Counted from the first letter of the stretch, positions 17,585 through 28,323 are shown. The stretch is DNA of 64,000 nt from Anaerocolumna aminovalerica (GCF_900115365.1 NZ_FOWD01000001.1:186001-250000); one strand, 5' to 3'. The notes: generated by a model from the letters alone, not told the origin. Translations and numbers: made by a program.

Positions 17585-18877
17585 ATGAAGCAGTCAGTAG
17601 ATGAATCCCTGGAAGCCCTTATCCGGGAGGTTAAAGATAAGTTAAGCGGTCACCGGGAAATAGCCCAGGTATTTGATAAATGCTATCGTAATACTATACA
17701 GAAAACGGCGGAAAGACTTGAAGATGGAACAACATACGTAATAACCGGAGATATACCGGCAATGTGGCTTAGGGATTCAACTGCCCAAATGCGTCCATAT
17801 CTTATTCCGGCTGCAGGTAATGAGGAAATGGCTGATATAATAGAGGGATTGATAAAGAGGCAGGTTGCTTGTATACATATTGACCCTTATGCCAATGCAT
17901 TTAACCGGGAGGCCAACGGTGCCTGCTGGGAACAGGATGAAACCTTAAGAAATGACTGGGTATGGGAACGTAAATATGAAATTGACTCTTTATGTTATCC
18001 GGTTCAATTGATGTATTTATTCTGGAAAGTAACAAACCGGACGGAGTTTTTTGATTTTAATATAAAGAAAGCACTTGAAAAAATCATACAGGTGTTTCGT
18101 ATAGAACAAGATCACGAAGAAAAATCGGAGTATAGTTTTATGCGGAAGAATACATTCTTTATGGATACTCTGTCAAGGGGAGGGAAAGGGGCTTTGGTTA
18201 AACCGGGTATCGGTTTGACCTGGTCCGGATTCCGGCCAAGTGACGATGCCTGCACATATGGCTATCTAATTCCATCGAATATGTTTGCTGTAGTGATTCT
18301 TGGTTATATAGAAGAAATTGCAGAGGTGATTTATAAGGATACTGTTTTAATGCAGGAAGCAGCAGAATTAAGAAGAGAAATCAAAACAGGTGTCGAGACC
18401 TTTGGAATTACAGCAAAAGAAGGGTACGGAGATGTTTATGCTTATGAAGTAGATGGTTTTGGACAATTTAATCTTATGGATGATGCCAATGTACCAAACC
18501 TTCTTTCTATGGAGTACTTAGGATATCAACCGGAAAGAAAAGAAGTTGCAGAGAATACCAGAAAGCTTATCTTAAGTGAAGCAAATCCCTATTATTATAA
18601 GGGTAGTAAAGCTGCCGGAATTGGAAGCAGTCATACACCGGTAGGTTACATATGGCATATTTCACTTGCAATGGAGGGGCTTACAACAAAGGATAAGAAC
18701 AAAAAGTTAATTATTCTTAAAAAAATGGTGGAAACGGATGGAGATACCGGATTCATGCATGAGAGTTTTAATCCCGATAACCCAAAGGAATATACAAGAG
18801 AATGGTTTTCATGGGCCAATGCATTATTTTGTGAGCTTGTTCTGGAATATTGCGGATATACCATATGTAATTACTAA
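17585..18877 (+). CDS. GH125 exo-alpha-1,6-mannosidase
   Basis: 430 aa with no signal peptide, matching family GH125 by length and by ITGDIPAMWLRDSTAQMRPY near the N-terminus and later GLTWSGFRPSDDACTYGY. GH125 enzymes are metal-independent inverting alpha-1,6-mannosidases that trim N-glycan branches. It starts 15 nt after the GH85 stop, behind AAGGAG, so the two are co-transcribed. A cytosolic location implies that it acts on glycans after import. Confidence 0.93.
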   Translation: MKQSVDESLEALIREVKDKLSGHREIAQVFDKCYRNTIQKTAERLEDGTTYVITGDIPAMWLRDSTAQMRPYLIPAAGNEEMADIIEGLIKRQVACIHIDPYANAFNREANGACWEQDETLRNDWVWERKYEIDSLCYPVQLMYLFWKVTNRTEFFDFNIKKALEKIIQVFRIEQDHEEKSEYSFMRKNTFFMDTLSRGGKGALVKPGIGLTWSGFRPSDDACTYGYLIPSNMFAVVILGYIEEIAEVIYKDTVLMQEAAELRREIKTGVETFGITAKEGYGDVYAYEVDGFGQFNLMDDANVPNLLSMEYLGYQPERKEVAENTRKLILSEANPYYYKGSKAAGIGSSHTPVGYIWHISLAMEGLTTKDKNKKLIILKKMVETDGDTGFMHESFNPDNPKEYTREWFSWANALFCELVLEYCGYTICNY

Positions 18878-19001
18878 TCTCTCATTAATACCTTACTAAA
18901 ATACCTTGTATAGCCCATATATCTAAGGCTGTAAACACGTTTTAATTTCTGCAAGGATTTTTCAGAGGTTATAATTTATTTCAATAAAAAGGAGATATAA
19001 T

Positions 19002-22000
19002 ATGTTTTTGACAGATAGAAAATTAGAAAGCCGTATTCAGGAATTAGCAGAATATAGATACCGTGAAATACAACCTCTTAAAGAGTTTTTCATGAAAGAA
19101 GATACTCAGAGTGTGGTTAATCCTAAAGTACCGGATAATTTTGACAATTGGGATACTATATGTGTGGGTGATAAATGGTCCGGAAGAGACTTGTATCTTT
19201 GGATGCACAAGGATATTATAATACCTGAAAAGTGGAAAGATAAACGGGTTGTAGGTATATTTGATTATGGCAATACAGGAGCAGGTAATAATTCAGGATT
19301 TGAGTCCATGTGTTACATAAACGGTAAGCCATATCAGGGGGTTGATGTTAACCATAAGGAAGTATTTATTAAACCGGAACTTATAGGCTCCAGTATTAAC
19401 CTGACTTTCCGCTTGTGGTCCGGTCTTGAGGGGGGCGGAGTGCCTAGTCCCCAGGAACATTGTATAAATCGGGCAGATTTAGCATGGCTTGATGAGGAAG
19501 TGGATAATTTCTACTACATGGGAATGATGATTGTAGATACATTAAAGAATCTGGAGGATGGCAATCCGGTTAAGTATGACTTAAGAAATGCACTGGATGC
19601 CGCATGTAAGTGTATTGACTGGTCATATCCTGGAAGTGAGGAATTTTATGATTCTCTCCATCAGGCAAATGAAGTTTTAAACAATAAAGTGGAGGCAATG
19701 GAGAAAAATTCGGAAGTAAACATAAAGTGTGTTGGCCATACACATATTGATGTTGCCTGGTTATGGAGGCTAAAACATACCAGAGAAAAAGCATCCCGTT
19801 CTTTTTCAACAGTTTTACGCCTTATGGAACTATATCCGGAATATATATTTTTACAGACACAGCCCCAGCTTTACGAATACATAAAAGAAGATTTTCCTGA
19901 GATTTATAGCGAGATAAGGAAAAAGATAGAAGAAGGCAGATGGGAATGCGATGGAGGTATGTGGGTTGAAGCTGATTGCAATTTAACCAGTGGTGAATCC
20001 CTTACCAGACAAATACTTATTGGAAGTAAGTTCATTAAAGATGAATTTGGAAAAGATGTAGAGTATTTATGGCTTCCGGACGTATTTGGCTATTCATGGG
20101 CATTGCCTCAGATTCTTAAAAAATCTGGCATTGACATGTTTATGACAACAAAAATAAGTTGGAATCAATATAACCGTATGCCCCATGATACCTTTAAATG
20201 GAAAGGAATAGACGGCAGTGAAGTGATAACTCATTTTATTACCACACCGGATCCCTGGAGTGAACCGGGTTCCTGGTTCTATACTTATAATGGCAAACTT
20301 ACGCCCAAAACAGTAAAGGGTACTTGGGAAGCCTACAGTGAAAAAGAACTGAATAAAGAACTGCTAATATCCTATGGGTTTGGTGATGGAGGCGGCGGAG
20401 TCAACAGGGACAATCTGGAACAGAGAAGATGTATCGATAAGATTCCCGGACTCCCTAACCTGAAAACTTCCACAGCTAAGGAGTACTTTAGAAATCTGAA
20501 AGAAACAGTTAGAAATTCTGAACAGTTTGTAAATACCTGGGACGGAGAACTTTATCTGGAATATCATAGAGGTACTTATACCAGCCATGGCCACAATAAG
20601 CGTATGAATCGAAAGATGGAGCTTCTTTATCGAAGAGCAGAGTGGATGGCTGTAATGAAGGGAATACTTACCGGATCTTTGCAGAATGCAAAGCAGGAGG
20701 AACTGACAAAGGGTTGGAAACATATTCTTACCAACCAGTTCCATGATATAATACCAGGTTCCTCAATTCATGAAGTGTATGAAGATTCCAGGAAAGATTA
20801 TGAATACATCGAAAAGATTGGAATAGAAGTAGAGAATGACTTCCTGGATTATACAACCCTGAAAGAAGACAATAAATACAGTGTTATAAACAGCTCAGCA
20901 TGGACTGTAAGCGGAATAGTTAAAATCCCTAATACAGGGGATGGAATCTATAAAGATGAACATGGAAATATTCTTGAAACACAGTTTGAAAAGGATAGTT
21001 CTTATGTATTTTTAAAGAAAGTACCATCTATGGGTGTGGCAACAATTGTATTTGAACCGGGAAATAAGGATGAAACAAATTTAAGTTTCAAAATAGAGGA
21101 AAGAAATATTGAGACACCATTCTATTCTATTTCTTTGAATGACTGGGGACAGATTACAGGTTTGTATGATAAGACTTTTGAACGTGAAGTTCTTCCCGAG
21201 GGAGAAAGAGCAAATGTCCTACAGATGTTTGAAGATAAACCCTTGGGAAATGATGCATGGGATATTGATATATTCTATCAGCAGAAAATGCGTGAAGTAA
21301 AGGAACTTGTTGAATTTAAAGTTACAGAATGTGGAAATCTGCGTATGGTAATACATATGGAATGGAAATATATGAATTCTTACATTTCTCAGAATATGAT
21401 TCTATATTCCAAAAACAGACGCATTGATTTTGAAACAACAGTGGATTACCATGAAACCCATCAGCTGCTTAAAGCTGCATTTCCGGTGGATATCCGTTCA
21501 ACATATGCTACCTATGATATTCAGTATGGCAATGTAAGACGTCCAAACCATTGGAATACAAGCTGGGATCAGGCAAGGTTTGAAACGGTGGCACACCGTT
21601 TTGCAGATCTGTCAGAGAGGAATTATGGGGTAAGTTTATTAAATGATTGTAAATATGGTCATGACATTAAAGATAATGTTATGAGAATCAGCCTTATTAA
21701 AGCTGCCAACCATCCGGATCATTTACAGGATCAGGGAGAACATGTCTTTACCTACGCACTTTTGCCTCATGGAGGTGATTTTATTGAGGGAAGGACAGTA
21801 CAGGAAGCATTTCTTTTAAATGAGCCTATGCAAGTGGTAAAGGGACAGCTAAGGCTGGAAGCTGAGAGTTTCTTAACCCTGGATAATGACCAGATTGAAG
21901 TAGATGCAGTTAAGAAATCAGAAGACGGCAAATATATTGTGATTCGTTTCCATGAATTTGCAGGATCAAGGCAAACTGTTAATATGAAGCTGGGATTTCA

Positions 22001-22121
22001 GTTCAAATCCTTTGTGGAAGGAGATTTAAGAGAGCGTCCCACTGGGGAAAAGAAGGGTGCAGAAGATTTAACATTTGAAGTAAAGCCTTATGAGATAAAA
22101 ACAATTTTAATAGAGTTGTAA
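19002..22121 (+). CDS. GH38 alpha-mannosidase
   Basis: 1039 aa cytosolic enzyme of full family length. The zinc site is visible as GHTHIDVAWLW (His246, Asp250), with the probable nucleophile Asp360 in LWLPDVFGYS and metal ligand His581 in FHDIIPGSS. The N-terminal ~230 residues are a bacterial GH38 cap; the beta-sandwich domains follow the barrel. It removes alpha-linked mannose from imported glycans, complementing GH125. ATG 19002 is preceded by AAAAGGAG. Confidence 0.95.
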   Translation: MFLTDRKLESRIQELAEYRYREIQPLKEFFMKEDTQSVVNPKVPDNFDNWDTICVGDKWSGRDLYLWMHKDIIIPEKWKDKRVVGIFDYGNTGAGNNSGFESMCYINGKPYQGVDVNHKEVFIKPELIGSSINLTFRLWSGLEGGGVPSPQEHCINRADLAWLDEEVDNFYYMGMMIVDTLKNLEDGNPVKYDLRNALDAACKCIDWSYPGSEEFYDSLHQANEVLNNKVEAMEKNSEVNIKCVGHTHIDVAWLWRLKHTREKASRSFSTVLRLMELYPEYIFLQTQPQLYEYIKEDFPEIYSEIRKKIEEGRWECDGGMWVEADCNLTSGESLTRQILIGSKFIKDEFGKDVEYLWLPDVFGYSWALPQILKKSGIDMFMTTKISWNQYNRMPHDTFKWKGIDGSEVITHFITTPDPWSEPGSWFYTYNGKLTPKTVKGTWEAYSEKELNKELLISYGFGDGGGGVNRDNLEQRRCIDKIPGLPNLKTSTAKEYFRNLKETVRNSEQFVNTWDGELYLEYHRGTYTSHGHNKRMNRKMELLYRRAEWMAVMKGILTGSLQNAKQEELTKGWKHILTNQFHDIIPGSSIHEVYEDSRKDYEYIEKIGIEVENDFLDYTTLKEDNKYSVINSSAWTVSGIVKIPNTGDGIYKDEHGNILETQFEKDSSYVFLKKVPSMGVATIVFEPGNKDETNLSFKIEERNIETPFYSISLNDWGQITGLYDKTFEREVLPEGERANVLQMFEDKPLGNDAWDIDIFYQQKMREVKELVEFKVTECGNLRMVIHMEWKYMNSYISQNMILYSKNRRIDFETTVDYHETHQLLKAAFPVDIRSTYATYDIQYGNVRRPNHWNTSWDQARFETVAHRFADLSERNYGVSLLNDCKYGHDIKDNVMRISLIKAANHPDHLQDQGEHVFTYALLPHGGDFIEGRTVQEAFLLNEPMQVVKGQLRLEAESFLTLDNDQIEVDAVKKSEDGKYIVIRFHEFAGSRQTVNMKLGFQFKSFVEGDLRERPTGEKKGAEDLTFEVKPYEIKTILIEL

Positions 22122-22146
22122 TATAAATCCCAAAATAAACCTTACA

Positions 22147-22196
22147 CAAAAATCAGGGCAAAAATCACTATTTCCAAGATTTTTACCTGATTTTTG
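22147..22196 (+). terminator. Terminator-like hairpin after GH38 gene
   Basis: CAAAAATCAGGGCAAAAATC pairs with GATTTTTACCTGATTTTTG. It lies between the GH38 and yesL-like genes and may cause partial termination. A TTGAAG-18-TATAAG pair (22194-22223) could restart transcription. Confidence 0.6.
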
Positions 22197-22240
22197 AAGG
22201 GTTTATAATCAGATTAGTATAAGAAAAGAGGTGGGTAAAA

Positions 22241-22909
22241 TTGTTGAATGAATTGTTTAGCGGAGAGAGAATTTTTGGTTTTTGTGAAAAAGTATGCTAC
22301 TTCTTTATAGTAAATACTTTGTTCTGGCTGTCAAATATACCGTTAATCTGTTTCTTTGTTTTTGTTGATATAAAGCATATCCCAACTTACCTTCCTTTAT
22401 TTATGATATCCCTGCTGCCGGTACCCCCTGCTTTTTCTGCAGTATTGTATTGTATGGGAAGACAGTTAAGAGGGACAGAGGTTCGGGCCTTTAAGGATTA
22501 TAAAAAAGGATACCGGGCAGATTTTTTATTAAAACTAAAGCTTGGTGCAGTACAGTTATTTGCTATATTCGTTCTTTGGACCAATACAAAGTATTTGTCA
22601 GAATATGGACTGGGTGTTGTTTCTATGCTGTTCTTTGTTGCTTTCATATTCACAATAGTATTAACCCCTAATTTATATTTATTTGCATCAAGGTATGATA
22701 TGAAGCTTTTAGATATAGTCAGGGTTGCAGTAATAATAACAGTGACCCGCCCTGTTTGTACACTTGGGTATATAGCAGCATTTTGCTTTATGCTGATGCT
22801 ATTTGAGCTTAGTGCAGGAACAACAGTTTTATTTATGATAAGCGGTTATGGCTTCCTGATAGCTTTTATGAGCCGGCCAATTTTAAAGTTTTTAGAAAAG
22901 AGTCAGTGA
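22241..22909 (+). CDS. YesL-like DUF624 membrane protein
   Basis: 222 aa with about five hydrophobic segments and the DUF624 pattern (GERIFGFCEKVCYFFIVNTLFW at the start). YesL-type proteins lie next to YesMN two-component systems and sugar ABC transporters and are of unknown function. It starts at TTG 22241 (TTG 22244 is also possible) after AAGAGGTGG. Its position just before the sensor kinase gene matches the Bacillus yesLMN order. Confidence 0.85.
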   Translation: MLNELFSGERIFGFCEKVCYFFIVNTLFWLSNIPLICFFVFVDIKHIPTYLPLFMISLLPVPPAFSAVLYCMGRQLRGTEVRAFKDYKKGYRADFLLKLKLGAVQLFAIFVLWTNTKYLSEYGLGVVSMLFFVAFIFTIVLTPNLYLFASRYDMKLLDIVRVAVIITVTRPVCTLGYIAAFCFMLMLFELSAGTTVLFMISGYGFLIAFMSRPILKFLEKSQ

Positions 22910-22923
22910 CACTGGCTCTTTCT
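22899..22923 (+). terminator. Small terminator overlapping yesL stop codon
   Basis: AGAGTCAG/CTGGCTCT stem containing the TGA stop, then TTTCTG. Directly downstream, TGC-TATAAT (22925-22933) looks like an extended -10 promoter for the sensor kinase gene. Confidence 0.5.
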
Positions 22924-22968
22924 GTGCTATAATTTGATGGGAAATATTAAAATATTGGGGGAAATTTT

Positions 22969-24687
22969 ATGCATAAGAAAAAATCAAAACAATTGTACTA
23001 TAAAATATTTTTTACTTATACTGCCATTTTAGTTTTTACAGTAGGGGTACTTATGGTTTATTTTATTTCCTCCAATAAAGCAAGAATATTTGAGACGAAC
23101 CTTGATTATATGAAGATGCTCAGTGAAGAGGCTGTATCTTATATGGAGGAGTGCTCAAATGATGTAGGCTACATAAAAGGTGATCTTTACCAACTTCCTG
23201 TTATTTCAGAGGATCTATTGAACTATCTTAGATATGATGAAGAGACCTACCAAGTTAAACGTCTTGAGAAATATATAGCTTCCACTACTTTAAAATACAA
23301 TGGATTTGAAAGCTTTATTATAAAAAACATGGAAACCTATTCTAATATCCTGCAAATTGATCTTATATCTTACTTAAGACTTGAAAGTACATCATGTTAC
23401 TCAGACGGAATAAAGAACAGGACAACACTTCCTAAGAACAAGATAGATCAGATTAGAGATGGTGACCTGGCAGGAAGAGGGAGATTTTCTTTTTTGAAAG
23501 AATTGAGAGATCCGGATACTATGGAAAGTGTAGGATGCATGATTGTAATCTTTAAGGCAGATGTTTTTGATAAATTGCAGAACTATTACTCCAAGGCAGA
23601 GCTGGCAGTATATAATATGGAAGGAACTGCAGTATATAATTCCTTAGATGATTACTCCGAAAAAGAAGTAATCAATCTTGAAAAAGACAATGAATATTCT
23701 ATAAAAAAGACGGTGAAAGATTATGTAATTTACACATTTATTGATAAAAATCAGGCAAGGCAGCTTCCAATGTCATTACTTCTTACTATTTTTGGGGTAG
23801 GTGTAACTATGGTTATCATTGGAGAGATGTGCATTAATATATACCTGCAAAAATTAACAGGACGATTGAATTATATACTGGATGGAATGAATAAAATTAC
23901 AACCGGAGATTTGTCGGTACGTTTGGAAGTTGATAATAATGGAGATGAGCTGGATTTAATTTCGAAAAATTTCAATGACATGTGTGTCAAGCTTGACAGG
24001 TACATTCAAAGGAGTTATCTGGCTGAAATTGAGCAAAAGAATGCAGAACTTGAAGCGCTGCAGGATCAGATTAATCCCCACTTTTTGTACAATACCCTGG
24101 AATCCATTCGTATGAAAGCTATCTGTAATGGTGATAAGGACGTTGCAAAAATGCTTTATAGTATGGCGGTGATTTTTCGAAGCCAATTAAAGGAATCCGA
24201 TGTTATTACGGTAATTCAGGAAATCCATTATTGTAAAAAGTATTTGGAATTGTTTGAATTCCGTTATCAGGGAAAGTTTACTTCCACTGTTATATGTCCG
24301 GAGGAATATATGAATTATCCTATAATCAAATTTATATTGCAGCCAGTGATCGAGAATTACTTTGTACATGGAATACGTGGGGAAAGTGAAGGAAATGAAA
24401 TATGTATTCTTGTAGAGAGTGATGAAGATGCATTGATTATAAATGTAATTGATAACGGCAGAGGTATGAGTGATGAGGAAATAGAGGCAAAAAATAAGGA
24501 GTTAATGGAGAATAAAAGAGAGACTAAAAAGAGCATTGGTTTGATTAATGTAAACGGAAGGCTAAAAGCAGTTTATGGTGAAGAATATGGAGTTTTGTTA
24601 AAATCTAGTGATAGCGGCGGAATGCATATAATTTTAAGAGTTGGAATGGGCGAGGAAAATGGGAATGAAAAAAGTAATGTTAATTGA
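22969..24687 (+). CDS. YesM-family sensor histidine kinase
   Basis: 572 aa. A transmembrane segment near residues 13-33, an extracellular sensor region to about 265, a second transmembrane segment (about 266-290), HAMP (about 291-345), then the LytS/YesM-type kinase. The phospho-acceptor is probably His371 in INPHFLYNTLES. The ATPase domain has QPVIENYFVHG and DNGRGMS. It should sense glycan or sugar outside the cell and phosphorylate the AraC-type regulator encoded downstream, whose gene overlaps this one by 23 nt. Confidence 0.93.
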   Translation: MHKKKSKQLYYKIFFTYTAILVFTVGVLMVYFISSNKARIFETNLDYMKMLSEEAVSYMEECSNDVGYIKGDLYQLPVISEDLLNYLRYDEETYQVKRLEKYIASTTLKYNGFESFIIKNMETYSNILQIDLISYLRLESTSCYSDGIKNRTTLPKNKIDQIRDGDLAGRGRFSFLKELRDPDTMESVGCMIVIFKADVFDKLQNYYSKAELAVYNMEGTAVYNSLDDYSEKEVINLEKDNEYSIKKTVKDYVIYTFIDKNQARQLPMSLLLTIFGVGVTMVIIGEMCINIYLQKLTGRLNYILDGMNKITTGDLSVRLEVDNNGDELDLISKNFNDMCVKLDRYIQRSYLAEIEQKNAELEALQDQINPHFLYNTLESIRMKAICNGDKDVAKMLYSMAVIFRSQLKESDVITVIQEIHYCKKYLELFEFRYQGKFTSTVICPEEYMNYPIIKFILQPVIENYFVHGIRGESEGNEICILVESDEDALIINVIDNGRGMSDEEIEAKNKELMENKRETKKSIGLINVNGRLKAVYGEEYGVLLKSSDSGGMHIILRVGMGEENGNEKSNVN

Positions 24688-26182
24688 GGATGAAGAACTG
24701 ATATTAGAGGGACTTACCAATATTCTGGATTGGAAGGAACTGAATATGGAAGTAGTACATAAAGCACATAATGGGGAGGAAGCTCTTAGATACTGGAAAT
24801 TACAGCCCGTTGATATTGTAATAACAGATATTGAGATGCCTGTTATGGGAGGCCTTGAATTATTACATGAAATCAGGAACATTGACAAACGGGTACGTTT
24901 TATTATCTTAACCGGGTATGATGAATTTGAATATGCAAGGAAAGCCATTCATCTGGATGTGGAAGACTATATTCTAAAACCTATTGACGAAGAAAAATTG
25001 GAGTTAACTTTAAGAAGAGCATATGATAAGTTGAATGAAATTGACCGGAAAAAAGCAGTTAATATTGATGATGAGGCAGGATGGCTTTGTTTTTTAAGAG
25101 GTTCATTAGAAAAGGAAGAAGAAGAGAAATACCTGGAAATACTTCCAAAGATAGCTGTCGGACAGTCTGTATATGGCGGGGTAATGAAAATTGAAATAGA
25201 AAGTCTGCAAACCGTAAAAATATCCGATTTGTTAGTTGAACTTCAAAAAGAGAAGAATCTCCGGGTTATTTATCTGTCTTCCGACAGCTTGTTCATACTC
25301 CTGTATACTACCGATAGGGATGAAAATGAGGTATATAAATTCTTTCTTTCTCTGCAAAATAAGATTGAAAGTACATATGATGTATTTACCTTTATTAGCC
25401 TGGCAAGTCCTTTTAATGATTACAAATTCTTACCGGCATGTTACCGGGAGATTATGAAGCTGCAAAAATATCAGGTCATAGAAGGTTACGGAAGTTGTGT
25501 AGCTCCAGGAACAATTAAAAATCGTAAATCTGAGGATATATCAATTGATGATAGTACTTTAAGAAAAATGATTTTTAAAAAAGACAAAGAAGCTGCTTTA
25601 AGCTATATTGAAGATTTATTTATTAACAATGTTAAGAAGAATTCAGCAGTTGAGGATATTTTTCAGATGGCATTGCAGATAGCAATGATTTTGCAGAATA
25701 TAAAGTCGGAATATAACTTAAATGATCGCAAGAACATGCAGAATCTCATAGAAATCATTGATAGAATCTACCATGCAGAGGATCTGTTCACATTAAAGAC
25801 TATTTTCATCGGTGAGATTATACAGATAATAGATTACCTCCATGAGGATGATTCACAGTATACGCCTGTTATAAAACAGATTATGGCAGAAGTAGAAAAG
25901 AAATATAAAGAGGACATGAATCTGAAAATGTTGTCCTATAAGTACAATATGAATGCCTCCTATCTTGGACAGATATTTCAAAAGGAAGTAGGCTGTTCTT
26001 TTGCACAGTATCTTAGCAATAAGAAGAATGGAGATGCAAAAGATCTGATATTGAATACTAACATGAAGATTAATGATATTGCAAAGGAAGTAGGATATCA
26101 GGATACCAGTTATTTTTACAGAAAGTTTAAGAAGTGTTACGGAGTATCCCCTGCATCCCTGCGGGAAATGAAAAAATACTAG
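24665..26182 (+). CDS. YesN-type AraC-family response regulator
   Basis: 505 aa from ATG 24665. The receiver domain has MLIEDEE, phospho-acceptor Asp55 in ITDIEMPVMGG, and a conserved Lys in ILKPIDE. A long linker follows, then a C-terminal AraC HTH (about 405-505, NDIAKEVGYQDTSYFYRKFKK). I chose ATG 24665 over TTG 24641 because CGAGG sits 9 nt before it and the protein then begins at the receiver fold; ATG 24659 is also possible. It probably activates the surrounding N-glycan genes. Confidence 0.92.
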   Translation: MKKVMLIEDEELILEGLTNILDWKELNMEVVHKAHNGEEALRYWKLQPVDIVITDIEMPVMGGLELLHEIRNIDKRVRFIILTGYDEFEYARKAIHLDVEDYILKPIDEEKLELTLRRAYDKLNEIDRKKAVNIDDEAGWLCFLRGSLEKEEEEKYLEILPKIAVGQSVYGGVMKIEIESLQTVKISDLLVELQKEKNLRVIYLSSDSLFILLYTTDRDENEVYKFFLSLQNKIESTYDVFTFISLASPFNDYKFLPACYREIMKLQKYQVIEGYGSCVAPGTIKNRKSEDISIDDSTLRKMIFKKDKEAALSYIEDLFINNVKKNSAVEDIFQMALQIAMILQNIKSEYNLNDRKNMQNLIEIIDRIYHAEDLFTLKTIFIGEIIQIIDYLHEDDSQYTPVIKQIMAEVEKKYKEDMNLKMLSYKYNMNASYLGQIFQKEVGCSFAQYLSNKKNGDAKDLILNTNMKINDIAKEVGYQDTSYFYRKFKKCYGVSPASLREMKKY

Positions 26183-26320
26183 ATTATTAACTTCCCTAGA
26201 ATATGTACAGGAAAACTAAAAGTTTTCAACTATCTATGCTTATGGGTTTTTTGTATAATATGCATATAAGGTCAATTAACTAGCTAGCAGTTATTGATTT
26301 TAGGAAAGGGAGGTTGGAAA

Positions 26321-27274
26321 TTGGGTTCACGAAATACAAATGTACAGAAAGGAAAATTTCTAAATCGGCTGAAAGCAAATAAAGAACTGTTGATCTTAAG
26401 CATACCGGGAGGTATATGGTTTCTTCTGTTTGCTTATTTACCTTTATTTGGTGTGGTCATTGCATTTAAGAAGTTTCGCTTTTCTGGTAGTTTTTTGACT
26501 AGTCTGATAAAAAGTGAATTTGTTGGATTTGATAATTTTAAATTTTTGTTTAGCAGCGGAGATGCATGGATTATTGTCAGAAACACAGTTTTATATAATG
26601 TTGTTTTTATCATTTTAGGTATTGTGCTTCCTGTCATAGTTGCACTGCTGTTAAATGAGATTCATAACAAGGGAATGGCTAAGATTTATCAAAGTTCGCT
26701 GTTTCTACCTTATTTCCTTTCTTGGGTAGTAGTAAGTTATTGCTTATTTGCTTTTTTAAATCCGGAAAAAGGCTATTTTAATACGGTTTTGCAGCATTTT
26801 GGAGCTGACCCGGTTTCCTGGTACAGCGAGAAGAAATATTGGCCCTTTATTATTATATTTATGAGCCAGTGGAAGGGAATCGGATATAATACAGTGGTAT
26901 ATCTGGCTTCCATATGTGGAATCGACAGAACTTATTATGAAGCTGCGGTACTTGATGGAGCATCCAAATGGCAGCAGGTAAAATACATAACTATGCCGAT
27001 GCTGAAACCGGTTATTACAATTTTATTGATTATGTCAGTAGGCGGAATTTTTAGAGCGGATTTTGGATTGTTTTACCATCTTCCAAAAGACAACGGACCA
27101 TTATATCCGGTGACAAATGTATTGGATACTTATATATACAGGGCGCTAAAGACCAATGGTGAAATCGGAATGAGTTCGGCAGCAGCATTGTTTCAGTCTA
27201 CGGTAGGATTTGTTATGATTATGTTTGCCAATAAAATAGTCTCAAAAGTTGACAGCGACAATGCATTGTTTTAG
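26321..27274 (+). CDS. ABC sugar transporter permease (LplB/YteP type)
   Basis: About 317 aa with six transmembrane helices and the EAA-loop motif YYEAAVLDGASKWQQVKYITMP. I start it at TTG 26321, seven nt after GGGAGG; an upstream TTG at 26294 would read through that ribosome site. This is the first permease of a CUT1-type importer with the next gene and the interrupted binding-protein gene. No ATPase gene is present, as is usual for such clostridial systems that share a common MsmK-like ATPase. Confidence 0.92.
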   Translation: MGSRNTNVQKGKFLNRLKANKELLILSIPGGIWFLLFAYLPLFGVVIAFKKFRFSGSFLTSLIKSEFVGFDNFKFLFSSGDAWIIVRNTVLYNVVFIILGIVLPVIVALLLNEIHNKGMAKIYQSSLFLPYFLSWVVVSYCLFAFLNPEKGYFNTVLQHFGADPVSWYSEKKYWPFIIIFMSQWKGIGYNTVVYLASICGIDRTYYEAAVLDGASKWQQVKYITMPMLKPVITILLIMSVGGIFRADFGLFYHLPKDNGPLYPVTNVLDTYIYRALKTNGEIGMSSAAALFQSTVGFVMIMFANKIVSKVDSDNALF

Positions 27275-27289
27275 GAAGGGGATAAGGAA

Positions 27290-28249
27290 ATGCACAAAAA
27301 AGGAAAGACGGTTGTTTCAGAAAAAGAAATAGCGAAACGTGAAAAAAAACAATCGAAGTTCAATAGAATTAAGAAGCCTGCCAATTTCTTGTTTAACGTG
27401 ATTTTAGGAATCTTATCTCTGCTTAGTATTATTCCGTTCTTATTTGTTATTATTATTTCATTTACAGATGAAAATGTACTGGTTAAAAATGGTTATCGTT
27501 TTATCCCTGAGAAAGTCAGTTTATATGCCTACGAGTACATAGTAAAAGCAGGGGAGAACATTATACGAAGCTATGGTGTCACAATATTAGTTACAGTAGT
27601 AGGTACCTGCCTTGGATTATTTCTAATCGGTACTTACGCCTATGCACTATCAAGAAGGACCTATGCATTTCGGAAGTTTTTCACGAAGGTAATAACCATT
27701 CCAATGTTGTTTAGCGGTGGTATGATTGCCAATTATTTAATTATGACAAAAGTTCTCATGCTGAAGGAAAGTGTTTGGGCTTTGATACTTCCCCTTGCAA
27801 TGAACTCCTTTAATGTTATTGTTTTACGTACCTTTTTTAAAACAAGTATACCGGATGCAGTAGTTGAATCGGCTAAAATAGACGGTGCATCTGAGTGGCG
27901 TTTGTTTTTTCAGATTGTAGTACCTATGGCTTTGCCTGGACTTGCTACAATTGGTTTGTTTTTAACATTAGGGTACTGGAACGACTGGTTTAATGCAATG
28001 ATGTACATTGATAGTAAAAAGTGGGTACCATTGCAGTATCTGCTTATCCAGATTGAGAGTTCCATTGACTGGCTGGCAAGCAATAAGTCAATGATGGGAG
28101 TAGATGGTGTTGTAATTGCGCTTAATTTGCCAAAAGAAACTATAAAGATGGCAATTGTTACTATATCCACATTGCCGATTATTTTTGCTTATCCGTTTTT
28201 CCAAAGATATTTTGTAAATGGCCTGACAGTTGGAGCGGTTAAGGAGTAA
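27290..28249 (+). CDS. ABC sugar transporter permease (LplC/YtcP type)
   Basis: 319 aa with six transmembrane helices and the EAA motif VVESAKIDGASEWRLFFQIVVPM. It pairs with the preceding permease 15 nt upstream and would import glycans released by GH85. Start ATG 27290 follows AGGAAGGGG. The two permeases form one transcription unit with the downstream binding-protein gene after a 164-nt spacer containing hairpins. Confidence 0.92.
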   Translation: MHKKGKTVVSEKEIAKREKKQSKFNRIKKPANFLFNVILGILSLLSIIPFLFVIIISFTDENVLVKNGYRFIPEKVSLYAYEYIVKAGENIIRSYGVTILVTVVGTCLGLFLIGTYAYALSRRTYAFRKFFTKVITIPMLFSGGMIANYLIMTKVLMLKESVWALILPLAMNSFNVIVLRTFFKTSIPDAVVESAKIDGASEWRLFFQIVVPMALPGLATIGLFLTLGYWNDWFNAMMYIDSKKWVPLQYLLIQIESSIDWLASNKSMMGVDGVVIALNLPKETIKMAIVTISTLPIIFAYPFFQRYFVNGLTVGAVKE

Positions 28250-28323
28250 TGAAAGGAATAGAATTAGATTATATACGGTATGCATGGAGGAGAAGGTTGG
28301 AAGAAAATAAAACAAAGAAAGGA

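Noticed and set aside
18895-18966. Possible hairpin CCTTG...CAAGG with ATTTTT between the GH125 and GH38 genes.
   Set aside because: The stem is only 5 bp across a ~50-nt loop; too weak to call a terminator.
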